In this document: positions 18,171 to 26,680 of the stretch, piece by piece
How the letters are laid out: every line of letters starts with the position of its first letter
Position numbering within the stretch: the first letter of the stretch is position 1
Origin: an uncultured Granulosicoccaceae bacterium
GTDB lineage: Bacteria > Pseudomonadota > Gammaproteobacteria > Granulosicoccales > Granulosicoccaceae
Direction of reading: 5' to 3'
NCBI GenBank assembly: GCA_938041955.1
Contig: CALISD010000010.1
Location: 1-64,000, forward strand
Length of the DNA: 64,000 nt
Made by a program: the position numbers and the translations under genes
The notes under the pieces: model-generated
Seen by the model: the letters and a program-made list of their open reading frames with translations, nothing else
Database searches by the model: none
Told to the model about the DNA's origin: nothing

Positions 18171-19391
18171 ATGAAACTCGCGATACTATCCCGTGGTCCC
18201 CAATCTTATAGTACCAGCCGGCTCAAACAAGCCGCCTTGCAACGAGATCACACCGTTAAGGTGCTGGACACACTCAAGTTTGCAATTGATCTACAACAGG
18301 GCATCCCTGATCTCTACTTTCGCCAGAAACCACTAAGCACCTACGATGCCGTGTTGCCCAGAATCGGGGCCTCTGTAACTTACTATGGAACTGCCGTGGT
18401 CAGGCAGTTTCAGGAGATGGACGTGTTCTGCGCCAACACCGCGCACGGCATTATTAACTCACGCGACAAGTTGCGTAGTTTGCAAATATTGAGTCGCCAC
18501 CACATTGGCATCCCAAGAACAACATTCGTACGAGACAAAAAAGACGTGCTTCCTGCGATTGAGCGCGTCGGTGGCGCACCGGTTGTGATAAAACTAATAG
18601 AGGGCACTCAGGGCATTGGCGTGCTTTTGGCCGAATCCGTTAAAGCAGCAGAGTCAATTATCGAGCTACTGCAAAGCCAAAAACAAAATGTATTAATACA
18701 AAAATTCGTGGCTGAAAGTGCCGGCAAAGACATTCGCGCCTTCGTTGTCGGTGATCGTGTTGTTGCTGCAATGCGGCGCACAGCGCAAGGGCAGGAATTT
18801 CGAAGCAATGTTCACCGGGGAGGCATAGCCGAACCGGTGGAACTGGATGACATTTACAAAGAAACCGCGGTGCGCTCAGCACAAATCCTGGGCCTGCGCG
18901 TTGCAGGTGTTGATATGCTTGAGGGCGCTAATGGCCCACAGATAATGGAGGTCAATTCCTCCCCCGGGCTCGAGGGCATTGAAACCAGCACCGGCCTTGA
19001 TGTTGCCGGCGCTGTCATTGATTACATCTCTGCACAAGTGGATTTCCCCGAAATTGATATTCGACAGCGCCTGACGGTAAGTAAAGGTTATGGTGTCAGT
19101 GAAATATATGTTCCGGAAGGTTCAAATTTTGTCGGCTTGACAATAAAGGACAGCATGCTCTCTGAGAAAGATATAAATGTCCTTACCCTGTATCGCGGTT
19201 CAAAAACAATTCCCAACCCACGCTCCGATAGAGTATTGGAACCAGATGATAAATTGCTCTGCTTTGGCAAGCTTGAATCAATGCGTGGCATGATCCCCAC
19301 TAAAACACGCCGTCGTCGCAGACCGATTGTGAAAGAGCTTGGAACGGAAGAACTACCCCGGCACGACATAAAATCTTTTGACCTCGACTAA
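18171..19391 (+). CDS. rimK: RimK-type alpha-L-glutamate ligase fused to a C-terminal RCK_C/TrkA_C-like domain
   Basis: Residues 1-295 match RimK, the ATP-grasp enzyme that adds glutamates to the C-terminus of ribosomal protein S6. The N-terminal MKLAILSRGPQSYST, the ATP-grasp core from about 88, KDIRAFVVGDRVVAAMRR at 186-203 and MEVNSSPGLEGIE at 259-271 are all present. E. coli RimK ends near 300 residues; this protein runs to 406. Residues about 305-372 (GVSEIYVPEGSNFVGLTIKD, later NPRSDRVLEPDDKLLCFG) have the pattern of RCK_C/TrkA_C ligand-binding domains of potassium channels and antiporters. A basic tail (TRRRRR) follows. The fusion suggests small-ligand control of the ligase. ATG 18171 fits the family start. 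Confidence 0.85.
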   Translation: MKLAILSRGPQSYSTSRLKQAALQRDHTVKVLDTLKFAIDLQQGIPDLYFRQKPLSTYDAVLPRIGASVTYYGTAVVRQFQEMDVFCANTAHGIINSRDKLRSLQILSRHHIGIPRTTFVRDKKDVLPAIERVGGAPVVIKLIEGTQGIGVLLAESVKAAESIIELLQSQKQNVLIQKFVAESAGKDIRAFVVGDRVVAAMRRTAQGQEFRSNVHRGGIAEPVELDDIYKETAVRSAQILGLRVAGVDMLEGANGPQIMEVNSSPGLEGIETSTGLDVAGAVIDYISAQVDFPEIDIRQRLTVSKGYGVSEIYVPEGSNFVGLTIKDSMLSEKDINVLTLYRGSKTIPNPRSDRVLEPDDKLLCFGKLESMRGMIPTKTRRRRRPIVKELGTEELPRHDIKSFDLD

Positions 19392-19757
19392 ATCGACATC
19401 ACCAGCCACTGCTGAAGGATCAAAACCACCTCGACCGGAAAATTCAATCCTTATCGAAAGTGCCGGAAGAAAATATAACCGGAAGACCGCAGGCAATTCG
19501 ATCTCCCGACCAATCTCCCCGCAACCAGTTTAGGCATAGCAATATATTACCTTGCCGTTTTGATGAGTCGCTCGCGGCAGAAGCTGGTATTGCTAATATG
19601 TGGCAGTATTATCCAAGAAGATAGTTTACATGCAATCGAAGCCGTACCGAACCACTATCAGGCAACACACACTTGGTACCGCTCAAGTGAACAACACATG
19701 ATCGCCTGAGAACAAAAGCTTCGATAGCTTTTTTCCCTACACGCTAGTGAATATCGA
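19392..19757. other. Gap between the RimK-like and cupin genes containing a terminator
   Basis: I see no gene in these 366 bases. The only clear feature is the hairpin with T-run at 19714-19735, described separately. A loose inverted similarity (TAGCAATA near 19537 and TATTGCTA near 19590) is also present. Confidence 0.4.
19714..19735 (+). terminator. Rho-independent terminator
   Basis: The stem AAAAGCT (19714-19720) and AGCTTTT (19726-19732) encloses TCGAT and is followed by further T residues. It lies about 320 bases past the RimK stop and 23 bases before the cupin start. It may end a long RimK 3' UTR or an unannotated small transcript. Confidence 0.6.
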
Positions 19758-20243
19758 ATGACAAACACTAAAAACCAAATCCAACGGCCGTGGCTTAATA
19801 CGTTAATGGGAAGCCGCATAAGAATCAGAACACCCGGCAGCGAAACAGACTATAGCGTCACTGTTATCGAATACGTGGAGCCAGGCAACAGCCCTCCTCC
19901 GATCTTCACACGACATGAATTTGTAGAAGTGTTTTGTGTAATCGACGGAACACTGACATTCCAGTTTCAAGACGAAACTAAATTCACTATATCCGCTGGC
20001 GAAAGTGTGACATGCCCTGGCTTCAAACCGCATTCATTCTGGAATGAAACCGACAACCCGGTGACCGCGCTATTAATTTGTACACCGGCAGGTCTGGATC
20101 AATTCTTTATCGAATCAGATGAACTACTAAAAACGATTGGCAAAGATTCGGACAAAGCCAGCGAGGCGAGTTATCAATTAGCCATGAAAGCGTTGCGGGA
20201 TAAGTATGGTCTAGAGCATGTTGGCAGCCCCCCTGCGCGGTAA
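19758..20243 (+). CDS. Cupin-domain protein
   Basis: The 161-residue protein has a single cupin beta-barrel. Motif 1 is seen around PIFTRHEFVEVFCVIDGTL, with the family's His and Glu. Motif 2 follows around PGFKPHSFWN, with the conserved Pro and His. Such small cupins are metal-dependent enzymes or ligand-binding proteins of many functions, and nothing here narrows the role. A terminator ends 23 bases before ATG 19758, so a promoter must lie in or very near that short space unless transcription reads through. It is convergent with the amino-acid binding protein gene, with a bidirectional terminator between them. Confidence 0.75.
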   Translation: MTNTKNQIQRPWLNTLMGSRIRIRTPGSETDYSVTVIEYVEPGNSPPPIFTRHEFVEVFCVIDGTLTFQFQDETKFTISAGESVTCPGFKPHSFWNETDNPVTALLICTPAGLDQFFIESDELLKTIGKDSDKASEASYQLAMKALRDKYGLEHVGSPPAR

Positions 20244-20253
20244 CCGCACCGGC

Positions 20254-20285
20254 AAAAAAAAAGCGATTCAAATGAATCGCTTTTT
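20254..20285. terminator. Bidirectional rho-independent terminator
   Basis: The perfect stem GCGATTCA (20263-20270) and TGAATCGC (20273-20280) has a two-base loop, with A residues on the left and T residues on the right. It can therefore terminate both the cupin gene and the convergent binding-protein gene. Confidence 0.9.
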
Positions 20286-20313
20286 CACATCAGGCTTAAT
20301 TGAACCTCGAGTG

Positions 20314-21084
20314 TTACATACCCCACTTCGCAGCAGTGGCATCAAAGAAGCCACGTGCTTTTTTGATCTTAACCCAGTTGTTCACATAGTTTATCCACAC
20401 CTGATCATCCTGTGGAAGCAACATCGCAATTGGTGTCGGAGCGCGCGCTGCCTCTACCTTAATAGGGACCAACTTGCCGAACTTCTTGGTCAGGGTGGCT
20501 CCCTCAATGTTCGATGTCACGAAAACGTCCGAGCGACCAGACAACACTTCCTGATGCTGCAGAGCTGGCGCTTCTACTGCTTTTATTTCTGCCGCCGGAA
20601 ACCATTCCTTCACTTGCTTTTCAAAAGTGGTTCCGAGTGTTGCTGCGACCTTCACACCCGCCTGGTTGATTGAATCCCAACCGTCAAAGCGATCTGCTTT
20701 GTCAGTGGTAGTGTAAGGTTGGATTTGAACCGCGATGTAGCTTTCTGAATAACCTGCAACTTTCATTCGCGCAGGACTTATCGAAGCAGAGCCTGTCATG
20801 TGATAATTACCCCCCAGCACACCGTTGACCAGCGTCTTCCAGTCTGTCGCGACAAACTCGAGCTCAACGCCCATGTCTTTAGCTAATTCCGTCATCACAT
20901 CAATGTCATAGCCTTCGTAGCTATTGGTGGCAGGATCCTTAACAGTCATCGGATTCCAATCACCTGTGGTACCGACTTTCAGCACACCGGTATCGAGTAT
21001 TTCCTTAAGAACTGAATCTGCAAATACCGGCGTGGCGGCAAAACTTACCAGAGCGGCGGCGGCCAGAGCCTTAATAAATTTCAT
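20314..21084 (-). CDS. Amino-acid ABC transporter periplasmic binding protein
   Basis: This is a family 3 solute-binding protein of about 256 residues. The signal peptide is MKFIKALAAAALVSFAA to ..VFA, followed by the mature start DSVLKEILDTGVLKVGTTGDW. The YEGYDIDVMTELAKDMGVELEFV segment is characteristic of polar amino-acid binders. The frame extends upstream to 21123, but ATG 21084 begins a textbook signal peptide and has GGAAAT upstream. It would deliver a ligand to the permease/ATPase encoded divergently from 21230. The ligand is not identifiable; by homology class it is an amino acid or cyclohexadienyl-type compound. Confidence 0.88.
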   Translation of the reverse strand: MKFIKALAAAALVSFAATPVFADSVLKEILDTGVLKVGTTGDWNPMTVKDPATNSYEGYDIDVMTELAKDMGVELEFVATDWKTLVNGVLGGNYHMTGSASISPARMKVAGYSESYIAVQIQPYTTTDKADRFDGWDSINQAGVKVAATLGTTFEKQVKEWFPAAEIKAVEAPALQHQEVLSGRSDVFVTSNIEGATLTKKFGKLVPIKVEAARAPTPIAMLLPQDDQVWINYVNNWVKIKKARGFFDATAAKWGM

Positions 21085-21229
21085 TTGTATTTCCGTTGTA
21101 TGTGTAAACAGGCATCGTTGCATGGTCCTCAGGACATTGCAACCGCCGTTCGTATGGTTGATTAATCGCGCAAAAATCAGGCGGATCTGTTAAGTTCTAC
21201 GCTGTTCGCAGCGTCCCAAAGGCCCTCAA

Positions 21230-21997
21230 ATGGCCCAAATCCCAAAGAGCCAGATTGACAATCAGCAGATTATTCAAATGCGCTCGGTTTCGAAATTTTT
21301 CGGTACATTCCAAGCGCTTAACGAAGTGTCGATCGACGTCAGCCTTGGTGAGCGGGTCGTGGTGTGTGGACCCTCCGGCTCCGGAAAATCAACACTCATT
21401 AGGTGTATCAATCAACTGGAAGTTCACAATAGCGGCACCATCACTATTGACGGACATCAACTGGACGGTAAAAAAAACAGCCTCCAGGTGATTCACGACA
21501 ACGTCGGAATGGTCTTTCAGCAGTTCAACCTTTTCCCTCACTTAACTGTTTTAGAAAACTTAACGCTCGGGCCGGTTCGCTCTCGCAATCTCAGTAAAAG
21601 CCAGGCCACGGAACTCGCAATGCAATATTTAGAGCGAGTAAGGATTCCGGAGCAAGCTGAAAAATATCCCACACAATTGTCTGGCGGTCAGCAACAGCGA
21701 GTTGCCATCGCACGCTCGCTTTGCATGGAGCCGAAGATCATGTTGTTTGATGAACCTACGTCAGCGCTTGATCCCGAGATGATAAACGAAGTGCTGGATG
21801 TCATGGTGGAACTGGCGGAAAGTGGCATGACGATGATTTGCGTAACTCACGAAATGGGTTTTGCACGACGCGTGGCAGACACCATGGTGTTTATGGATCA
21901 CGGAGAAATTGTTGAGCTGTCTGAAACGAAAAAGTTTTTTGAAGCGCCTGACAGCAAGCGTTGTCAGGAATTCCTGCAACAAATACTGCCCCACTGA
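21230..21997 (+). CDS. Amino-acid ABC transporter ATP-binding protein
   Basis: The 255-residue ATPase is of the GlnQ/HisP family. Walker A GPSGSGKST, Q-loop MVFQQFNLFPHLTVLEN, signature LSGGQQQR, Walker B MLFDEPTSALDPE and the switch VTHEMGFA are all intact. It powers uptake through the permease gene that follows four bases later. ATG 21230 precedes a short leader (AQIPKSQIDNQQ) before the conserved domain. A shared divergent promoter region of 145 bases with the binding-protein gene is likely. Confidence 0.93.
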   Translation: MAQIPKSQIDNQQIIQMRSVSKFFGTFQALNEVSIDVSLGERVVVCGPSGSGKSTLIRCINQLEVHNSGTITIDGHQLDGKKNSLQVIHDNVGMVFQQFNLFPHLTVLENLTLGPVRSRNLSKSQATELAMQYLERVRIPEQAEKYPTQLSGGQQQRVAIARSLCMEPKIMLFDEPTSALDPEMINEVLDVMVELAESGMTMICVTHEMGFARRVADTMVFMDHGEIVELSETKKFFEAPDSKRCQEFLQQILPH

Positions 21998-22001
21998 TTC
22001 C

Positions 22002-22745
22002 ATGACAAGAATTCTACTTATATGTAGCGCAGCGCTACTGCTGACTGCGTGCTCTGGTGACTGGGGCTGGTATGTTGTAGATCCGACAAACCCCAAAGGT
22101 CTGATCAACTTAAAGTTCATGATCAGCGGACTTAAGTACACCGTACTGCTGTCAGTGACGGCCATCGTTATTTCTATTGTTATCGGTCTGTTAGTCGCAC
22201 TACCCGGCCTGTCTACCAACAAATGGCTCAGAGGCTTTAATCGGGTGTACGTGGAGCTGGTAAGAGCGGTTCCTATTCTTGTAATGATACTGTGGGTTTA
22301 CTACGGCTTACCGCAACTCCTGGGCATAACTATTACCGTGTTCTGGGCGGGTGTCATCGCTCTTGCGTTATCAGACAGTGCATTTGAAGCAGAGATATTC
22401 AGAGCCGGAATACAATCAATAGACAAAGGCCAGTACGAAGCATCACACACCGTCGCCCTTGGCTATATGGATACGATGCGGTTTATCATCCTTCCGCAGG
22501 CGATAAAAAGAATCTTACCGGCGCTTGGCAATCAGCTGGTGTACATGCTGAAAATGTCGTCACTGGTATCGGTCATCGGCATGCAGGAACTGACCCGCAA
22601 AGCCAATGAGCTGGTCGTCACAGAATATCGACCGCTGGAAATCTACACCGTATTGCTACTCGAATACTTACTACTGATCTTAGTGGTATCTGCCGGTGTT
22701 CGTTGGCTGGAAAGACGCTGGGAGACCGACTCGCTCAACAAGTAG
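22002..22745 (+). CDS. Amino-acid ABC transporter permease with a lipobox-like N-terminus
   Basis: The permease is about 247 residues, of the HisM/GlnP family. The EAA loop is visible as EASHTVALGYMDTMRFIILPQAIKRILP. About five hydrophobic segments follow residue 45. The chosen ATG 22002 follows the ATPase stop by four bases; the frame is open further upstream only by running through the ATPase gene. Unusually, the N-terminus MTRILLICSAALLLTACSGDW resembles a lipoprotein signal with cysteine 17. It could be a real lipid-anchored N-terminus or simply a first membrane helix. Only one permease gene is present, so a homodimer is implied. Confidence 0.88.
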   Translation: MTRILLICSAALLLTACSGDWGWYVVDPTNPKGLINLKFMISGLKYTVLLSVTAIVISIVIGLLVALPGLSTNKWLRGFNRVYVELVRAVPILVMILWVYYGLPQLLGITITVFWAGVIALALSDSAFEAEIFRAGIQSIDKGQYEASHTVALGYMDTMRFIILPQAIKRILPALGNQLVYMLKMSSLVSVIGMQELTRKANELVVTEYRPLEIYTVLLLEYLLLILVVSAGVRWLERRWETDSLNK

Positions 22746-22796
22746 CATGACCACTTGCAGCACATCAGTTAAGCCGATGCGCTGCAAAATGCACCC

Positions 22797-24037
22797 TCAC
22801 GGCAACAAGAGTCTGAAAAGGAATATGCATCATGAATAACAGACGATCAAGGTAACCCGCCGCGTGAGCAAGGCCTGAAACCGCTCGTCCAGCAGATCAG
22901 CAGCGTAACCGCTGTCCTTGCTCACGCTACGGGCTACCTAAGATCGATCTACGACTGCCTTCTGCTCCTTGCCATGCTTCGTGCGGCAACAGGCGTATAA
23001 AAGGAATAAGGATCATAGGTAACGACGATCAACGCAACCCGCCGCGCGAGCAAGGCCCGAAACCGCTCGTCCAACAGATCAACAGCGTAAACGCTGCTCC
23101 TTGCTCACGGGCGGGCTACCCAAGATCGATCTACGACTGCCTTCTGCTCCTTGCCATGCTACGTACGGTTACAACGAGATTGAAAAGGAATACACCTCAT
23201 CCGTAATAGACGATCAAGGTAACCCGCTGCGTGAGCAAGGCCCGAAACCGCTCGTCCTACCGATCAACAGCGTAAACGCTGATCCTTGCTAACGCTGCGG
23301 GCTACCTAAGATCGATCTGCGACTGCCTTCTGCTTCTTGCCATGCTACGTACGGCAACAGGCGTATAAAAGGAATATGGATCATAGGTAACGACGATCAA
23401 GGCAACCCGCTGCGTGAGCAAGGCCGAAACCGCTCGTCCAACAGATCAACAGCGTAAACGCTGATCCTTGCTAACGCTACGGGCTACCCAAGATCGATCT
23501 ACGACTGCCTCTGCTCCTTGCCATGCTACGTACAGTTACAACGAGATTGAAAAGGAATACACCTCATCTGTAATAGACGATCAAGGTAACCCGCTGCGTG
23601 AGCAAGGCAGAAACCGCTCGTCCTACCGATCAACAGCGTAACCGCTGTCCTTGCTCACTCTGCGCGCTACTCAAGATCGATCTTCGACTGCCTTCTGCTC
23701 CTTGCCATGTTAAGTACGGCAACAGGAGTCTGAAAAGGAATACACCTCATCCGTAATAGACGATCAAGGTAACCCGCTGCGTGAGCAAGGCCGAAACCCC
23801 GCTCGTCCAACGAGATCAACAGCTTAACCGCTGTCCTTGCTCACGCTGCGGGCTACCCAAGATCGATCTGCGACTGCCACTTTCTTCGTGTCATGCATCA
23901 TGCAGTTACAGGAGTCTGAAAAGGATTACACCTCATCCCTAATAGACGATCAAGGCAACCCGCTGCGTGAGCAAGGCCCGAAACCGCTCGTCCAACAGAT
24001 CAACAGCGTAACCGCTGCCCTTGCTCACTCTGCGGGC
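22797..24037 (+). repeat. Tandem array of seven ~184-bp units, each with a long hairpin
   Basis: The word CGATCAA marks unit positions 22844, 23026, 23211, 23394, 23578, 23761 and 23947, giving spacings of 182-186 bases. Each unit holds an inverted repeat: left arm GGTAACCCGCTGCGTGAGCA(AGG) and right arm (CCT)TGCTCACGCTGCGGGCTACC, 21 of 23 positions paired. The loop is about 45 bases and contains CAGCGTAACCGCTG. A linker then carries the perfect palindrome AGATCGATCT. Units 2 and 4 share GGCGTATAAAAGGAATA with GATCATAGGTAACGA. Units 3 and 5 share TTACAACGAGATTGAAAAGG and CCTACCGATCAACAGCG. This points to duplication of a two-unit block. Open frames inside the array are repeat artefacts. It ends 13 bases before the gluconokinase stop. 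Confidence 0.92.
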
Positions 24038-24049
24038 TTCAACTTACAT

Positions 24050-24556
24050 TCAAAATACTGTTGCGACCTTCTCGATAGCCACAGCGATAACTTCCTCCAT
24101 CGTCGGAGTGATATCAATCAGGATCCCGGTTTCGCTCTGATCGAGCAGCTCAAGCGTCGCATACTGGCTGTCTAATAAACTCGCAGGCATGAAATGCCCA
24201 ACACGTGCCGCCATGCGCCTGGCTATCACGGCTTGATCGGCATGCAGGTGCACAAACAGCACCGCACCGTTTGAATGCGTGCATATGTGATCGCGATAGG
24301 CTCGACGTAACGCCGAGCAGCTAACCACCGCCGACGAACCATCTGAGTTCATGCTACACATACTCTCACCGACGCGCTGTAACCAGGGCCATCGATCACT
24401 ATCGGTGAGCGCTTCACCGCGAGACATTTTTTCAACGCTGGCAGGATCGTGTAGCTCATCCCCTTCGACAAATCGAAAATTAAAATGATCCGCCAACGCT
24501 TTACCAACTGTGGTTTTTCCACAACCGGCAACCCCCATCACTACAATGTTATCCAT
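24050..24556 (-). CDS. gntK: Gluconokinase
   Basis: The 168-residue kinase phosphorylates D-gluconate to 6-phosphogluconate. Walker A GVAGCGKTT lies at the N-terminus, followed by the family segment FVEGDELH and then MSRGEALTDSDRWPWL, all diagnostic of GntK/IdnK. SCSALRRAYRD near residue 85 also fits. ATG 24556 gives the expected family length; the frame further upstream overlaps the dehydrogenase gene. The start lies three bases after the stop of the dehydrogenase gene at 24559-25314, so the two form an operon. The gene's 3' end abuts the tandem repeat array, which therefore sits in its transcript's 3' region. Confidence 0.93.
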   Translation of the reverse strand: MDNIVVMGVAGCGKTTVGKALADHFNFRFVEGDELHDPASVEKMSRGEALTDSDRWPWLQRVGESMCSMNSDGSSAVVSCSALRRAYRDHICTHSNGAVLFVHLHADQAVIARRMAARVGHFMPASLLDSQYATLELLDQSETGILIDITPTMEEVIAVAIEKVATVF

Positions 24557-24558
24557 AG

Positions 24559-25314
24559 CTACAATGATGCAGTAATGCCTCCATCTACATAAAGCGTGTG
24601 ACCGTTGACAAAACTGGAAGCCGCTGACGATAAAAAAATTGCAGCACCCACCAACTCCTGCACATCTCCCCACCGACCAGCCGGTGTGCGTTTTTCAAGC
24701 CATGCGGAAAATTCAGGATCTGCCACCAGAGCTGCATTAAGCGGTGTATCAAAATAACCCGGTGCTATAGCATTGCACTGCATACCGTACTGAGCCCAGT
24801 CTGTCGCCATACCTTTGGTTAAATTACCTACGGCACCCTTGGTGGCTGTGTACGGGGCAATACCCGGTCTCGCCAACTTGGTTTGAACACTGGCAATATT
24901 GATTATTTTACCGGCCTTGCGTTTAATCATGTGTTGCGCCACCGCCTGCGAGACATGAAAGACACTCGCAATATTTGTCTGCAACAACTGCTCAAACGCT
25001 GCCGGGTCAAAGTCCTCTAATGGTGATCGATGCTGCATGCCTGCATTGTTTATAAGGATATCGATAGAGACTCCTCTGGCTTCCAACGCATCCACTGCTT
25101 CCCGAACGGCATGGTGATCAGTGACATCAAATGATGCACTTGACACTCCCTCTTGACCGAATTGTTCTACCGCCTGCTGAAGCTTCTGCGTATCACGGCC
25201 GTTGAGAACCACTTTCGCACCCGCCGCCGCCAGGCCGCGAGCCAACGCATATCCGATACCTTGTGAAGAACCTGTCACAAGTGCAGTTTTACCTTCGAGA
25301 CTAAATAGATCCAT
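24559..25314 (-). CDS. idnO: SDR oxidoreductase, gluconate 5-dehydrogenase-like
   Basis: The 251-residue short-chain dehydrogenase shows the coenzyme motif TGSSQGIG (residues 14-21), the NNAG motif, the catalytic serine in IASVQ and YTATK supplying Tyr and Lys. The sequence VNGHTLYVDGGITASL ends it, as in IdnO/Gno, which reduces 5-keto-D-gluconate to D-gluconate with NADPH. The assignment as IdnO rests on the neighbours: gluconokinase directly downstream and an L-idonate dehydrogenase-like gene divergent. Other SDR substrates remain possible. ATG 25314 is consistent with the family. Confidence 0.82.
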   Translation of the reverse strand: MDLFSLEGKTALVTGSSQGIGYALARGLAAAGAKVVLNGRDTQKLQQAVEQFGQEGVSSASFDVTDHHAVREAVDALEARGVSIDILINNAGMQHRSPLEDFDPAAFEQLLQTNIASVFHVSQAVAQHMIKRKAGKIINIASVQTKLARPGIAPYTATKGAVGNLTKGMATDWAQYGMQCNAIAPGYFDTPLNAALVADPEFSAWLEKRTPAGRWGDVQELVGAAIFLSSAASSFVNGHTLYVDGGITASL

Positions 25315-25526
25315 GAGATTCCGTCGTTAGATTCCAGAGCACAGCAAACGGGTTCATGCTGCACTCACCGCTTGCTTTTAATACCGGAAATAGTACCTGA
25401 AAAGGCCCTCTATTTTACGAAAATAACCACAAGAAAAACCTGCGATGAATGCAACAGTGGCTTGCATCTGTTAACTTCTACACGTCGAACTTACCCGAAA
25501 CCCAGTCCCTCCATAAAGGCCGTCCG

Positions 25527-26552
25527 ATGCGCGCGATAGTTGCCCATGCAGCACAAGATCTCCGAATAGAAGAGCGAGAACCCCGCGCTCCCGCACCCGA
25601 TGAGGTGCTAGTCAACATCGAACGTGGTGGTATCTGCGGGTCTGATCTGCACTACTTTAACCATGGTGGTTTTGGCACGGTCAAACTGCGTGAACCAATG
25701 ATTCTCGGGCATGAAGTCGCGGGCGTTATTTCTGAAACCGGATCCGCCGTAGATCATCTCAGTGTCGGGCAAAAAGTGGCGGTATCGCCCTCACGACCGT
25801 GTGGATCCTGCCAATACTGCCTCAACGCCCAACCTAATCATTGCCTGGACATGCGTTTCTATGGCTCTGCAATGCCCTTCCCACATATTCAAGGTGCATT
25901 TCGCGAACAACTCACTGTGCACGCCGCACAGTGCGCGGTGGCAGACGACTTATCTATTGGCGAAGCAGCGATGGCCGAGCCACTGGCGGTTGCCATACAT
26001 GCTTGTAAACAGGCAGGCAGCCTGGTGGGTAAGCGCGTGCTGATCACTGGCTGTGGACCGATAGGATTACTCTGTATTGTTGTTGCGCGTAACGCTGGAG
26101 CGGTTGAGATTGTCGCAACAGATATAGCTGACTATCCGTTATCCACCGCCTCTGCACTGGGCGCAGACACTACTGTCAATGCGGCAGACAACCATGCGCT
26201 GAAAGAGTGGGAACACAACAAAGGTCACTTCGATGTGCTGTTTGAATGCACCGGCGTTGAGGCCGCGCTGTCGTCTGCAATCTCCGTGCTGCGCCCAGGC
26301 GGCATTATCGTGCAGCTCGGTCTTGGTGGAGATATGAAACTACCGTTGCAGCAACTCACTGCAAAGGAACTACAACTCAGGGGTTCATTCCGTTTTCACG
26401 AAGAGTTTTTTACCGGAGTGGAATGGATGCGCACCGGTCGCGTAGATATAAAGAAACTCATCACACACACCCTGCCGCTGAACGATGCAGTGGAAGCCTT
26501 TCAACTGGCTTGCGATCGATCACAAGCGCTCAAGGTACAGCTTGAGTTTTAG
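25527..26552 (+). CDS. idnD: Zinc-dependent L-idonate 5-dehydrogenase-like enzyme
   Basis: This medium-chain dehydrogenase of 341 residues (IdnD is about 343) has the catalytic zinc ligands in CGSDLHYF and GHEVAG, a four-cysteine structural zinc loop (CGSCQYCLNAQPNHC, plus the upstream Cys), and the NAD-binding motif GCGPIG. IdnD oxidises L-idonate to 5-ketogluconate. The frame is open from 25449, but ATG 25527 directly precedes the conserved RAIVAHAAQDLRIEE and gives the right length. It is divergent from the idnO-like gene across about 210 bases, which probably hold both promoters. With idnO and gntK it completes idonate to 6-phosphogluconate. Confidence 0.86.
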   Translation: MRAIVAHAAQDLRIEEREPRAPAPDEVLVNIERGGICGSDLHYFNHGGFGTVKLREPMILGHEVAGVISETGSAVDHLSVGQKVAVSPSRPCGSCQYCLNAQPNHCLDMRFYGSAMPFPHIQGAFREQLTVHAAQCAVADDLSIGEAAMAEPLAVAIHACKQAGSLVGKRVLITGCGPIGLLCIVVARNAGAVEIVATDIADYPLSTASALGADTTVNAADNHALKEWEHNKGHFDVLFECTGVEAALSSAISVLRPGGIIVQLGLGGDMKLPLQQLTAKELQLRGSFRFHEEFFTGVEWMRTGRVDIKKLITHTLPLNDAVEAFQLACDRSQALKVQLEF

Positions 26553-26563
26553 TCAAGCGTATC

Positions 26564-26664
26564 TATTCAGGGCACACCTGCGGCATCCATGGGCGTTGTC
26601 GTTCGTGCTCACATACATTGGTATGTCGCACGTGAACTCCTAACCCTGGTTGATCAATAGGGCA
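26564..26664 (+). repeat. Near-palindromic dispersed repeat, family 2, shortened copy 2
   Basis: It begins ATTCAGGGCACACCTG, then GGCATCCATGGGCGTTGTCG, TTCGTGCTCACATACATTGG and TATGTCGCACGTGAACTCCT, and ends around CCCTGGTTGATC. These blocks match the fuller copy at 34493-34629 in order and orientation, but the central GGCCGGCCGCCTCG segment is missing. It starts 12 bases after the idnD stop. Confidence 0.65.
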
Positions 26665-26680
26665 CAACAAGTTAATCACC

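Noticed and set aside
22797-24037. Tandem array as a CRISPR
   Set aside because: The repeated unit is about 184 bases, there are no unique spacers of 30-40 bases and no cas genes nearby.
23837-24175. 112-residue open frame across the end of the tandem array
   Set aside because: It is made of repeat sequence and then runs antisense through gntK. The similar open frame at 23101-23292 is likewise only repeat.
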